Assembly: GCA_039683095.1 (NCBI GenBank)
Contig: JBDKSB010000003.1
Span: 62,001-126,000 of the forward strand
DNA from: Acidobacteriota bacterium
GTDB lineage: Bacteria; Acidobacteriota; Aminicenantia; Aminicenantales; Saccharicenantaceae
Reading direction: 5' to 3'
DNA: 64,000 bases
A program made the position numbers and the translations under genes. This document shows, one piece after another, positions 18,227 through 26,410 of this stretch; position 1 is the stretch's first letter; each line of letters starts with the position of its first letter. The notes below the pieces were generated by a model. The model worked only from the letters and a program-made list of their open reading frames with translations. It was not told the origin of the DNA and ran no database searches.

Positions 18227-18958
18227 TCAGGTCCTGATCAGGCCCGACGGCTCGCAGCTGAGGTCGAGGCTGCCGATGCCGGCGTCGATGTCGATCTCGA
18301 TGGTGACGGGACTCCTGCCGTAGGCGCCGTTGACGTAGGCGCCGCCCTGCTTGGTCAGGCCGCGGGCGTCGACCGACCCGAGCCCGCCGTCGACCTTGAC
18401 CCGGACGCCGACCTCGGCCGGCAGGCGGAGCTTGCCGCTGCCGACGCCGCCGTCGATCTTGACGTTGAAGCCCGCGGCGTGGGGGCCGCGGAGGTCGAGT
18501 TCCGTCTCGCCGACGCCCATGTCGATCTCGACCCGCTGGAGCTTGAGGCCGCGCAGGTCGAGCCTGCTGCGCCCGGCCCCGAGGTCGATGACGAGATCGA
18601 GCGGGACCGTGTCGGCCAGGGTCAGGTCCCAGCGGTTCCGGCTGCGGCCGAAGCTGCTCCGGTGCCGCCGGGGATGACGGACCTCGAGGAGGCCCTTGTC
18701 CCCGAGCAGGCGGTAATCCACCTCGGGGCGGTAGCGTTCGCGGCTGAACTCGAAAGCCGCGTCGAGGAGGGCCGGCTGGCCGGCGCCGCAGAGGCTCAAC
18801 TCGCCGGCGCCCATGCTGATCCGGGCTTCCACCCGGGCCGCCCCGCCGAGTTCCACCGTCCTGGTCTCCCTGATCAGGTTCCCGGGCTCGTCGCAAGCGG
18901 CGAAGAGGGCCGCCAGGACGGGGACCGCGATCCATAATTTCTTCTCAATCAATGGCAT
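18227..18958 (-). CDS. Toast-rack (DUF2154/DUF4097-like) lipoprotein
   Basis: 243 residues with a lipobox (LFAAC). The body is a repeated beta unit: MGAGELSL, LGAGRSRLDL, MGVGETELDL, GGVGSGKLRL, GGLGSVDA and AGIGSLDL, about 20-25 residues apart, typical of the right-handed beta-solenoid 'toast-rack' domains. Function of such lipoproteins is not known to me. GGGAGG lies before ATG18958. It follows the serine hydrolase on the same strand after 71 bases. Confidence 0.75.
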   Translation of the reverse strand: MPLIEKKLWIAVPVLAALFAACDEPGNLIRETRTVELGGAARVEARISMGAGELSLCGAGQPALLDAAFEFSRERYRPEVDYRLLGDKGLLEVRHPRRHRSSFGRSRNRWDLTLADTVPLDLVIDLGAGRSRLDLRGLKLQRVEIDMGVGETELDLRGPHAAGFNVKIDGGVGSGKLRLPAEVGVRVKVDGGLGSVDARGLTKQGGAYVNGAYGRSPVTIEIDIDAGIGSLDLSCEPSGLIRT

Positions 18959-19029
18959 GGCCGGGCCTCCCTGTCTGATTTGACCTTCCGTTCCGATATA
19001 CGAAGGCGCCGGGCGCGTGGTTCCCGGCC

Positions 19030-20724
19030 TCAGGGCCTCCGGATCTTATGGGCCGGCAGGTCCTGCCCGCCCTGATGGAGGACGAGGCCGGTCACCCGGC
19101 CCGACGCGTCGACGGTGAAATCGATCTGGGCATCGACGACCTTGAGGAAGAACCGCGTTTCCGATTCGGGGAAGAGCTCGACCTCGGGCTGCCCCGTGGC
19201 CTGGGAAAAAAGCCCGTCGCCGCGCCGGACCAGGGTGATGATGAAGCCCGGCGTCAGCTCGTAATCCCCGATCAGGCGGTCGTAGAGCTTGGGATCGAGC
19301 GCGATCGCCTGCCGCGCGGCCGGCAGGGGCTTGTCCGTTCTGGCGAAGATCTGGGCCGGCCCGAGGCGGGATTGGATTCGAAGGCCGGCGGCGCGGCCGG
19401 CGGCGTCCGTCGAGAAAACGAAACGGGCCGGGTTGTCCTTGAGGAAGAACTCGGTCGGCGAGGCCGGATAGAGCTCGTTCCTCGAGCCGCCCTGTCTCTG
19501 GGCGAAGAGCTTCGCCCCTTCGCGGCTGAAGTAGTATTCGTTCTTCTGCTCGTCCACGTAGACGCCGGCGATCCTGTCGAGAACGGCGGCCGGTACCGCC
19601 GCGGCCTTTCGTTCCGGCTCGGGCAGGCCGAGCGTCAGCCAGGCGATCTTGACCGCCCGGGGCTCGGGGGCGCGGCCGGCGATGGCGCTGTTGGTCAGGA
19701 TGGCGATGAAGATCCTGTCCTCGGGGAAGGTCATCTCGTAGGAGGTGAAGCCGTTGATTCCGCCGCCGTGCTCGATCGAGCGGTGGCCGCCGAAGTCGGC
19801 GATGAACCAGCCGTAGCCGTAGCCGCTCGATTCCCCGCCGGCGAGCTTGTACGGCCTGAAGGCCAGGTCGAGCCAATCCCTCCTGACGAGCTTGCCGGCG
19901 AAGACGGCGTCGCTCCAGACGGCCAGGTCGTCGACGGTCGAGAGGAGCGAGCCGGCCGCGTAAGGCTGGGTCATGCTCAGGTAGGGCGCGTTCAGGAAAG
20001 CGTCCTTGTCCGCCTGATAGCCGCGGACGCGGCGGGGGAGGACGCGCTCGGTGTGGTCGTAGGAGGAGCTCTTCATGCCCAGGGGCTTGAAGATGCGCTC
20101 GTCGACGAACTGCTCGTAGGTCCGGCCGGAGACCCGCTCGATGATGGCCCCGAGCAGGATGTACCCCGAATTGTTATAGGCCCAGCTCCGGCCGGGCTCG
20201 AACTGCATGGGCTTGTCCTTGAAGAGATCGATAAGCTCCTTGACCGTGAAGTCTTTGCGCCAGAGCGGCAGCCACTCGGCCATATCGGTATAGCTCTGGA
20301 TGCCGGAGGTGTGGGTCAGGAGGTGCTCGACGGTGATCTTGCGGCCCCGGGCCGGATAATCGGGCAGGAACCTGGTGATCTCGTCCTGGAGGCCGAGCTT
20401 GCCCTCCTGGGCCAGCAGGAGGATGGACACGGCCGTGAACTGCTTGGTGATCGAGCCCAGGCGGAAGATCATGTCCGGCGCGACCGGGACGCCGAGCTCG
20501 AGGTCGGCCAGGCCGTAGCCCTTGCGGAGGATGGTCCGGCCGTCCTTCCGGACGATGACGGCCGCGCCGGGCTGCCCGGGCTTGTAGGTCTCGGCCATGA
20601 CCGCGTCGATCCTGGCCGCCAGCGCGTCGTCCGCGGCCGGCGCGGCGGCGGCCGCGCGGGCCGGCGCAACGAACGACGTGAAGACAAGAAGCGCAATGCC
20701 GGCGACGGCGGCTTTCCTGTTCAT
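19030..20724 (-). CDS. Exported beta-lactamase-fold serine hydrolase (class C type)
   Basis: 564 residues. Signal peptide to about residue 25-30. The serine beta-lactamase/AmpH-like domain has Ser91-I-T-K94 (SxxK), a YNNSGY motif (YxN) and HGGG in place of KTG. Two C-terminal repeats (about 405-470 and 490-560: LDRIAGVYVD..., YDRLIGDYELTPGF...) are DUF3471-like beta modules. Such proteins are esterases, D-aminopeptidases or peptidases; which one is not readable. GGAGG precedes ATG20724. The 154 bases upstream contain a possible TTGTCA/TATTAT promoter with short spacing. Confidence 0.85.
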   Translation of the reverse strand: MNRKAAVAGIALLVFTSFVAPARAAAAAPAADDALAARIDAVMAETYKPGQPGAAVIVRKDGRTILRKGYGLADLELGVPVAPDMIFRLGSITKQFTAVSILLLAQEGKLGLQDEITRFLPDYPARGRKITVEHLLTHTSGIQSYTDMAEWLPLWRKDFTVKELIDLFKDKPMQFEPGRSWAYNNSGYILLGAIIERVSGRTYEQFVDERIFKPLGMKSSSYDHTERVLPRRVRGYQADKDAFLNAPYLSMTQPYAAGSLLSTVDDLAVWSDAVFAGKLVRRDWLDLAFRPYKLAGGESSGYGYGWFIADFGGHRSIEHGGGINGFTSYEMTFPEDRIFIAILTNSAIAGRAPEPRAVKIAWLTLGLPEPERKAAAVPAAVLDRIAGVYVDEQKNEYYFSREGAKLFAQRQGGSRNELYPASPTEFFLKDNPARFVFSTDAAGRAAGLRIQSRLGPAQIFARTDKPLPAARQAIALDPKLYDRLIGDYELTPGFIITLVRRGDGLFSQATGQPEVELFPESETRFFLKVVDAQIDFTVDASGRVTGLVLHQGGQDLPAHKIRRP

Positions 20725-20878
20725 GGGCGTTCGAACCTCCTGGGACCGGAACTCGGGGAGGCGCGGGCCCGGCGGCCCGCATCCCCTTGAACCATACAAT
20801 AATACAAGACGGCGGCTGATGACAAAATGTTCATCCGGCCCGTCCCGCGGTCCCGGCGCCGGCGCGCCCGGGGGCCGG

Positions 20879-22171
20879 TCAGGCCGCGCCGCCATGGCCG
20901 TTCCGGGCGTAAGCGCCGATATCGAGGAAGCCGTGTCCGCTCAGGTTGAAAAGGATGTTCACGGGACGCCGCTCGGCCCTGGCCTTCAGGGCCTCGGCCA
21001 CGGCCGCGGCGACGGCGTGGGCGGATTCCGGCGCGGGCAGGATGCCTTCCGTCCTCATGAACAGCGCGCCGGCGTCGAAGGCGGCCTTCTCGCCGACCGC
21101 GGCCGGTTCGACGAGGCCCATCGCCGCGAGGTGGCTGACCAGGGGCGCCATGCCGTGGTAGCGGAGCCCTCCGGCATGGAGCGGAGGCGGCACGAAGTCC
21201 GCGCCCAGCGTGTGCATGTACAGCAGGGGGGTCAGCCCGGCGCTGTCGCCGAAGTCGTACCGCAGCGCGCCCCGGGTCAGAGAAGGGCAGTCCTCCGGCT
21301 CGACCGCGACGAAGCGCGTCTGGCGGCGGCCGGCCAGGACGTGCCGGGCGAAGGGGAAGGCCAGGCCGGCGAAGTTCGAGCCGCCGCCGACGCAGCCGAT
21401 GACCGTGTCGGGGACGGCGTCGAACTCCTCGATCTGCTTCTCCGCCTCGAGCCCGATGACCGTCTGGTGCATCAGGACGCTGTCCAGGACCGAGCCGAGG
21501 GCGTATTTGACGTCCGGGTCCTTGACCGTCACCTCGACGGCCTCGGAGATGGCCATGCCCAGGCTGCCGGGGTGGTCATGGTCCCGATCGTAGAACTTCC
21601 GCCCGGCCTCGGTCGTCGGGCCCGGGCTTTCGAAGACGCGGCCCCCGAACATCTCCATGATGACCCGGCGTCCCGGCTTCTGGCGGAAGCTCGAGCGGAC
21701 CATGAAGATCCTCGTCCCGACGCCGAAGCGCGAGCCGGCGTAGGCCAGGGCCGAACCCCATTGCCCGGCGCCGGTCTCCGTGGCCAGCGTCCGGACGCCG
21801 TCGCGCGCGGCCAGGAAGGCCTGCATGAGCGCCGTGTTGGTCTTGTGGCTGCCGACGGGCCCGGCGCCCTCATATTTATAGAAGATGCGGGCCGGGGTGT
21901 TGAGCTCCTTTTCCAGGGCGGTCGCCTCGACCAGGGGCGTGGGCCGGAAGACCTCGTAGGCCTCGAGCACGGGGCCGGGAATGGGGACCTCGCGGGCCGT
22001 TTCGATCTCCTGGCGGATGAAGCTCTTCGGGAAGATGGCCTCGAGGTCCTCGGGCTTGAGAGGCGCCTTCGTTCCCGGATGCAGGGGCGGCTTCGGCGGC
22101 TCCGGGAGGTCGGCCTTGATATTGTAGAAGGCCCGGGGAAGAAGGTCCGTCCTTCGCGATGCGAAGCGCAT
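20879..22171 (-). CDS. trpB: TrpB2-type tryptophan synthase beta chain
   Basis: 430 residues, TrpB2 branch by length and the N-terminal YNIKADLPEPPKPPLHPGT block. It joins indole and serine to tryptophan with PLP on Lys110 (GSHKTNTA); GAGQWGSA and GCVGGGSNFAG are the PLP-binding loops. No trpA is nearby, as is usual for TrpB2, which likely salvages free indole. AAAGGA stands nine bases before ATG22171. Upstream on the same strand is a promoter and a Trp-rich leader ORF, so attenuation-type control by tryptophan is likely. Tryptophanase is encoded 2.7 kb away. Confidence 0.92.
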   Translation of the reverse strand: MRFASRRTDLLPRAFYNIKADLPEPPKPPLHPGTKAPLKPEDLEAIFPKSFIRQEIETAREVPIPGPVLEAYEVFRPTPLVEATALEKELNTPARIFYKYEGAGPVGSHKTNTALMQAFLAARDGVRTLATETGAGQWGSALAYAGSRFGVGTRIFMVRSSFRQKPGRRVIMEMFGGRVFESPGPTTEAGRKFYDRDHDHPGSLGMAISEAVEVTVKDPDVKYALGSVLDSVLMHQTVIGLEAEKQIEEFDAVPDTVIGCVGGGSNFAGLAFPFARHVLAGRRQTRFVAVEPEDCPSLTRGALRYDFGDSAGLTPLLYMHTLGADFVPPPLHAGGLRYHGMAPLVSHLAAMGLVEPAAVGEKAAFDAGALFMRTEGILPAPESAHAVAAAVAEALKARAERRPVNILFNLSGHGFLDIGAYARNGHGGAA

Positions 22172-22337
22172 GATGGTGTTGTCCTTTCACGACGTCTTTC
22201 CCGTCGTATCCATGGGGTCCTTGGCTCAAGGGGCCGGCGCGCGCGGGCATCCCGGCGGGAGCTGTCCCGGCAGGGGCTGTCCTTCTTGAACAGAAGCGCA
22301 CCGGCACCTTAAAAGGGGAATGCGCGGGGGAAAGGAC

Positions 22338-22427
22338 TTATCGGGCGGTTGGCACCGCCCACCAGTTCCAGAGCCACGAGGACAGCGCGACGGCGGCGGC
22401 GGTCAGGAGGTCGTTCCGGCTGTCCAT
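22338..22427 (-). CDS. Trp-rich leader peptide of trpB2 (29 residues)
   Basis: A small ORF on the trpB2 strand: ATG22427, 29 codons, TAA at 22340-22338. It begins MDSRNDLLTAAAVAL and then has Trp at 18, 20, 22 and 23 (SSWLWNWWAV), four Trp in 29. A consensus promoter ends nine bases upstream, so it would be translated from an almost leaderless mRNA. The tandem UGG-UGG is directly followed by a hairpin and the stop codon is followed by a segment complementary to the trpB2 ribosome site. By analogy with trp operon leader peptides it should sense charged tRNA-Trp. The ORF and codons are seen; the function is inferred. Confidence 0.72.
   Translation of the reverse strand: MDSRNDLLTAAAVALSSWLWNWWAVPTAR
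22343..22360 (-). promoter_or_regulatory. Leader hairpin overlapping the last Trp codon
   Basis: Perfect 7-bp stem GGGCGGT/ACCGCCC (22360-22354 with 22349-22343) with a four-base loop. Its 5' arm begins in the last Trp codon, so a ribosome stalled there would prevent it from forming. There is no clean T-run, so it is not an obvious intrinsic terminator. Confidence 0.6.
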
Positions 22428-22436
22428 ATCGCGCGG

Positions 22437-22465
22437 ATTATAGGGAACGGGGATCGGGCTGTCAA
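22437..22465 (-). promoter_or_regulatory. Consensus sigma70 promoter of the trpB2 leader transcript
   Basis: On the minus strand perfect TTGACA (22465-22460), 17-bp spacer and perfect TATAAT (22442-22437). It is among the best promoters in the window. It lies 9 bases before the leader ORF and about 265 bases before trpB2. Confidence 0.85.
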
Positions 22466-22497
22466 GCGAAAAAGGAAGTTCTTCTCTCGCCGGAAAA

Positions 22498-22507
22498 ATG
22501 TTAACAT
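22498..22507 (+). promoter_or_regulatory. Palindrome ATGTTAACAT upstream of the GH172 gene
   Basis: A perfect 10-bp palindrome 28 bases before ATG22536. The same ten bases occur at 52085-52094 upstream of another glycosidase-like gene. It could be a repressor/activator site or contain a -10 box (TAACAT). I found no convincing -35. Confidence 0.5.
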
Positions 22508-22535
22508 CGTGATCCGTCTCTTTGGAGGACAGAGC

Positions 22536-24122
22536 ATGAAGTCGCTTGGCAAGAGAAAACCCGCCCCGGTCGCGGCGGCCGCAATGAGCCTGCTCCTTGC
22601 GGCCGGGGCAGCTTTCGCCCAGGACCTCGACGGGCTGACGAAGCTCAAGCCGGGGCGGTCGCGGGCCGTGACCTCGACCGACCCGAGCTTCACCGGCAAC
22701 GCCGACCGGATCAAGCACATCGCCCCGGGCGAGACTCGGGTCCTGGCCGATATCAAAGGCCCGGCGGTCATCCGCCACATCTGGCTGACCTTCAGCGAGG
22801 CCCGGCCGAACTGGCTCGAAGCTGCCGGCTCGGCCGCGCCCGACGAGATCGTCCTGCGCATGTACTGGGACGGGGCCCGGGAGCCGGCCGTCGAGGCGCC
22901 GCTCGGCGACTTCTTCGGGGCCGGCTTCGGCCGCCGCTCGGAGCTCGTCTCGGTCCCGGTCCAGGTCGAGACCGGCGGGGACGGCTACAACTGTTTCTGG
23001 CCCATGCCCTTCTTCAAGCGCGGCCTCATCACCGTCACCAACGAAGGGGCCAAGAACGTCCGCTCGTTCTATTACCAGATCGATTACGCCGGGGAGCCGG
23101 GCCTGGCCCGGGACGCCGCCTACTTCTGCGCCCAGTACAACCAGGCCTTCCCAGAGAGGCTCGGGCGCGACTACACCGTCGCCGACATCCGGGGCCAGGG
23201 CCATTACGTCGGCACGGTCATGTCCATGCGGGCCCGCAGCCCGATGTGGTTCGGCGAGGGCGATGCCCGGTTCTACGTCGACGGCGAAGCGAAGCCGTCC
23301 ATCCAGGGCACCGGGACCGAGGACTACTTCCTCATGGCCTGGGGCATGTCGCTCGGCATGTATCCCTATTTCGGCTGCGTCCGCTGGAGCCCGGAAGGGG
23401 AGATCCCGGGCACCGAATACTGCATGTACCGCTGGCACATCGCCGATCCGGTCCGGTTCGAGAAGTCCCTGCGCTTCGATATCGAGCACACCGGCTGGAT
23501 CTCGGCCGACGAGACGGAGAGCGGCAAGATCGAGGGACACGTCGAGCGCGAGGACGACATCGCCACCGTCGCCTTCTGGTACCAGAAGGGCCAGCCCCGG
23601 CGCTTCACCGCCCTGCCGCCGCTCGCGGCCCGGCGCTTCCCGGATCTCGATATCGTCGTCGAGGGGAAGACGCTCGCCGCCTCGGCTCGGAAGACGCGGG
23701 GCGAGGCCGAGCTCCAGAAAGGATACGATTGGACGGCGGAGGGGCAGGTCCTTTTCCGCCCGACCGGCGACAAGTCCGCCCTCGAGGTCGATTTCGACGT
23801 GACCAGGAAGGAGTACCGGGGACTGGTCCTGCGCCTGACCTACGCCGACGACTACGGGGCCTGGCGCGTCTTCCTGGACGGCAAGCCGGCGCCGCTGGCC
23901 GAGGACGGGACCGTCCCGTCGGAGAGCCCGGTCATCGATTTCTACTCGCGGGACCTCGACGTCCGGGACGTCTATCTGGGCAGCCTGACCCTCGCGCCGG
24001 GACGGCACACCCTCCGCTTCGAGGCCGCGGGCCGGAACCCGCTGGCCAGGGGCGGCGCGCTCGGCCTGGACTCGGTGAGATTGCGGGAGCGGTGGGCGAA
24101 GAAACGGAAGCTCCTGACCTGA
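22536..24122 (+). CDS. Exported GH172 (DUF2961) glycoside hydrolase
   Basis: 528 residues with a signal peptide (cleavage after about AGAAFA). The DUF2961/GH172 core is clear: IKGPAVIRHIWLTF, DGAREPAVEAPLGDFFG, CFWPMPF, FYVDGEAKPSIQGTGTEDYF with the catalytic Glu in TGTEDYF, and WHIADPVRFEKSLRFDIEHT. A C-terminal beta-sandwich follows (about 410-520). Known GH172 enzymes act on fructofuranosyl or arabinofuranosyl linkages; substrate here unknown. GGAGG with seven bases spacing fixes ATG22536; longer in-frame starts lack a ribosome site. Confidence 0.87.
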   Translation: MKSLGKRKPAPVAAAAMSLLLAAGAAFAQDLDGLTKLKPGRSRAVTSTDPSFTGNADRIKHIAPGETRVLADIKGPAVIRHIWLTFSEARPNWLEAAGSAAPDEIVLRMYWDGAREPAVEAPLGDFFGAGFGRRSELVSVPVQVETGGDGYNCFWPMPFFKRGLITVTNEGAKNVRSFYYQIDYAGEPGLARDAAYFCAQYNQAFPERLGRDYTVADIRGQGHYVGTVMSMRARSPMWFGEGDARFYVDGEAKPSIQGTGTEDYFLMAWGMSLGMYPYFGCVRWSPEGEIPGTEYCMYRWHIADPVRFEKSLRFDIEHTGWISADETESGKIEGHVEREDDIATVAFWYQKGQPRRFTALPPLAARRFPDLDIVVEGKTLAASARKTRGEAELQKGYDWTAEGQVLFRPTGDKSALEVDFDVTRKEYRGLVLRLTYADDYGAWRVFLDGKPAPLAEDGTVPSESPVIDFYSRDLDVRDVYLGSLTLAPGRHTLRFEAAGRNPLARGGALGLDSVRLRERWAKKRKLLT

Positions 24123-24140
24123 GACGGCCGGCCGCCCGGA

Positions 24141-24629
24141 TCAGTAATTCTTCTTCTGAGGCAGGGCCATCCAGGCCTCGAAGAGCTCGAGGCACTCGTC
24201 CCGCATGAAGCCGGGGACCAGCCGGATCCGGCTTCGGCCGAGCGCCCTCATCTGAGCGTTCGAGATCCGGAGCTCGTTGAAGCCGGACCGCGCGGCGTCG
24301 CGGATGCCGGCGCCGAAATAGACCGTGCCGATGCGGGCCCAGTGGATGGCCCCGAAGCACATCGGGCAGGGCTCGGTCGTAGAGTAGATCTCGCAGCCGC
24401 CGAGGTCGAAGGTGCCGAGCTTCTTCGAGGCCCTGCGGATGGCGTTGACCTCGGCATGACAGGTGGCGTCGTGCCCCAGGACCGTGTTCCTGGCCGCGGC
24501 GACGACCCGGCCGTCCTTGACGATGCAGGCCCCGAAAGGCCCGCCGTCGGGGCGGGCGAGGTTCTTTCTCGCCTCGCGGACGGCGCGGGCCATGAACCGG
24601 CGATCCGGCGCGGCGGGTTTCGTCCTCAT
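24141..24629 (-). CDS. Guanine deaminase-like nucleobase/nucleoside deaminase
   Basis: 162 residues, cytidine-deaminase fold. Zinc site HAE in CHAEVNAIRRA and PCPMC in TTEPCPMCFGAI. The length, the NAIRRA segment and the C-terminal helix ending with LFEAWMAL match bacterial guanine deaminases more than TadA tRNA deaminases, but the call is by motif only. GAGGAGG lies just before ATG24629. Confidence 0.82.
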   Translation of the reverse strand: MRTKPAAPDRRFMARAVREARKNLARPDGGPFGACIVKDGRVVAAARNTVLGHDATCHAEVNAIRRASKKLGTFDLGGCEIYSTTEPCPMCFGAIHWARIGTVYFGAGIRDAARSGFNELRISNAQMRALGRSRIRLVPGFMRDECLELFEAWMALPQKKNY

Positions 24630-24645
24630 GGGACCTCCTCGGCCG

Positions 24646-24674
24646 ATTATACTCTGTTGACCGTTCCGGCCGAA
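24646..24674 (-). promoter_or_regulatory. Promoter of the deaminase gene
   Basis: On the minus strand TTCGGC (24674-24669), 17-bp spacer, perfect TATAAT (24651-24646). It overlaps the opposite-facing M28 peptidase promoter, so the two may interfere. Confidence 0.6.
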
Positions 24675-24686
24675 ATCTGGTTAAAT
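24657..24686 (+). promoter_or_regulatory. Promoter of the M28 peptidase operon, leaderless geometry
   Basis: TTGACC (24657-24662), 18-bp spacer, TTAAAT (24681-24686), then eight bases to ATG24695. No Shine-Dalgarno sequence. Confidence 0.65.
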
Positions 24687-24694
24687 AAGTTTCC

Positions 24695-26410
24695 ATGAGA
24701 CACCCGAAAGCCCTGCTGGCGGTCGTTCTGTCTTGCGCCGTCCTGTTTCCCGCGGCCTCGGGCCCGGCAGCCGCGGACCGCGGCGCGCCGGCCCTCATCC
24801 GCATCCCCAAGGGCGCGACGCTGCCGGTCCGGGCGCTGGCCCGGCTCCAGCTCGACATCCGCCAGGATCTCGGCACCTGCCTGCTGGCCCTGGCCGACGG
24901 CGAGGACCTGGCGCTGCTGCGCCGCGGCGGCATCCGCTACACCATGATCAGCAGGGAAGCGGCCCGGCACGAGCTCCTCCTCGTCGACACGAGCCGCCCG
25001 GGCGCGCTCGAAGCGCTCCGCGCCGCCGGCCACGCCGTGGCCGTGGAAGCGGGGACCGCGGTCTTCTGGACGGACCAGGGAAGCGCTGCCGAGGCGGTCC
25101 CGGCCGGCCTGCCGCGCAAGGTCCTGCCGTCCCGCCGCCTCCCGCTGCAGCTCCGGGTGCCGCCGGCCGGGACCCCCGCTCCGGCCGAGGCATCGGCCCA
25201 GGATCCCCTGATCGAATTCATCGTCTCGAACGTCACGCCGGCCGACCTGGCCGCCGAGGTCCAGACGCTCCAGGATCACCAGACCCGCTACGCCTCGACC
25301 GCCAACTGCGAGGCCGCGGGCGAATCGCTCTATAGCTCGTTCTCGGCCCTCGGGCTCGACGACGTCCATTTCGAGCCGTTCTCCTTTTCGACGGGCTATG
25401 CCTCGCGCAACGTCGTGGCCGAAAAGACCGGCGAGACGTTCCCCGACGACATCTTCATCATCTGCTCCCATTACGATTCGTACTCGCCGTCCCGCCTGAC
25501 CCTGGCACCGGGGGCCGACGACAACGCCAGCGGCACCGCTGCCGTCCTCGAAGCCGCCCGGGTGCTGGCGCCGTATCCGCTCGACTACACGGTCCGGTTC
25601 ATCGCCTTCTCGGCCGAAGAGTGGGGTCTCTGGGGCAGCCGCGCCTATGCCGACGCGGCCCATGCCGCCGGGGACCGTATCGTCGGCGTCATCAACCTGG
25701 ACATGATCGGCTACGCCGACGCGACGCCCGAGGACCTCCAGATCATCGTCAACGACGGTTCGGCCTGGCTGGCCGATCTCTTCGCCGCCGCCGGCCCGAA
25801 TTACGGCCCGGTCACGGCCACGAAGATGGTCGACCAGACGATCGTCTACTCGGACCATTCGCCGTTCTGGGACAACGGCTATCCTGCCCTCCTGGCCATC
25901 GAGGATTATCCCCTGAACAATCCTTACTACCACCAGACGACCGACACCCTCGACCGGCTCAACGTCGACTTCTGCACCGCCGCCGCGCGCGCCTCGATCG
26001 GGCTCCTGGCCGAGCTGGCTCAGCCGGTCAGGGACGGCCATCCGAGAACGCCCGCCCGCCTGAACGCCGAGTGGGAATCCTACAGCTCGCTTTTCAGGAC
26101 CCTGGCCTTCGTCAACCTGAGCTGGGACGCCCAGGCCGATGCCGCGGGATACAATGTTTATCGGACGAGGACCTCGCACCTAAACTATGTCAAGATCAAC
26201 GATGCGCCCGTGACGGGGACGTCGTTCGCCGACGACACGGTGAGCGCGGGCGCGGAATATTATTACGTTTTGACCGCGGTCGGCCCCACCGGCCTCGAGA
26301 GCAACCGTTCCCGGGAGAACGCCTGGGGGGCGGGCGGGACCGTCACGACGGCCGCGGGGGCGCCGGTCAGGCGGGCCGTCACGCCCCGGATGTTGAGGGG
26401 GCCCCGATGA
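24695..26410 (+). CDS. Exported M28-family zinc metallopeptidase with C-terminal FnIII-like domain
   Basis: 571 residues with a signal peptide. An N-terminal region (about 35-170) has no clear family. The M28 domain (about 175-450) shows the full di-zinc set: CSHYDSYS, GADDNASGTA, SAEEWGLWGS, INLDMIGY and YYHQTTD. A fibronectin-III-like module follows (about 470-545, LSWDAQADAAGYNVYRT...YYYVLTAV). Such enzymes release N-terminal amino acids from peptides. Translation appears to start on a nearly leaderless message. The stop overlaps the next start (ATGA). Confidence 0.88.
   Translation: MRHPKALLAVVLSCAVLFPAASGPAAADRGAPALIRIPKGATLPVRALARLQLDIRQDLGTCLLALADGEDLALLRRGGIRYTMISREAARHELLLVDTSRPGALEALRAAGHAVAVEAGTAVFWTDQGSAAEAVPAGLPRKVLPSRRLPLQLRVPPAGTPAPAEASAQDPLIEFIVSNVTPADLAAEVQTLQDHQTRYASTANCEAAGESLYSSFSALGLDDVHFEPFSFSTGYASRNVVAEKTGETFPDDIFIICSHYDSYSPSRLTLAPGADDNASGTAAVLEAARVLAPYPLDYTVRFIAFSAEEWGLWGSRAYADAAHAAGDRIVGVINLDMIGYADATPEDLQIIVNDGSAWLADLFAAAGPNYGPVTATKMVDQTIVYSDHSPFWDNGYPALLAIEDYPLNNPYYHQTTDTLDRLNVDFCTAAARASIGLLAELAQPVRDGHPRTPARLNAEWESYSSLFRTLAFVNLSWDAQADAAGYNVYRTRTSHLNYVKINDAPVTGTSFADDTVSAGAEYYYVLTAVGPTGLESNRSRENAWGAGGTVTTAAGAPVRRAVTPRMLRGPR

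Noticed and set aside
22343-22360. Leader hairpin as a classical intrinsic terminator
   Set aside because: The following bases (GATAAGTCCTTT) are not a T-run, so I describe it only as a regulatory hairpin.
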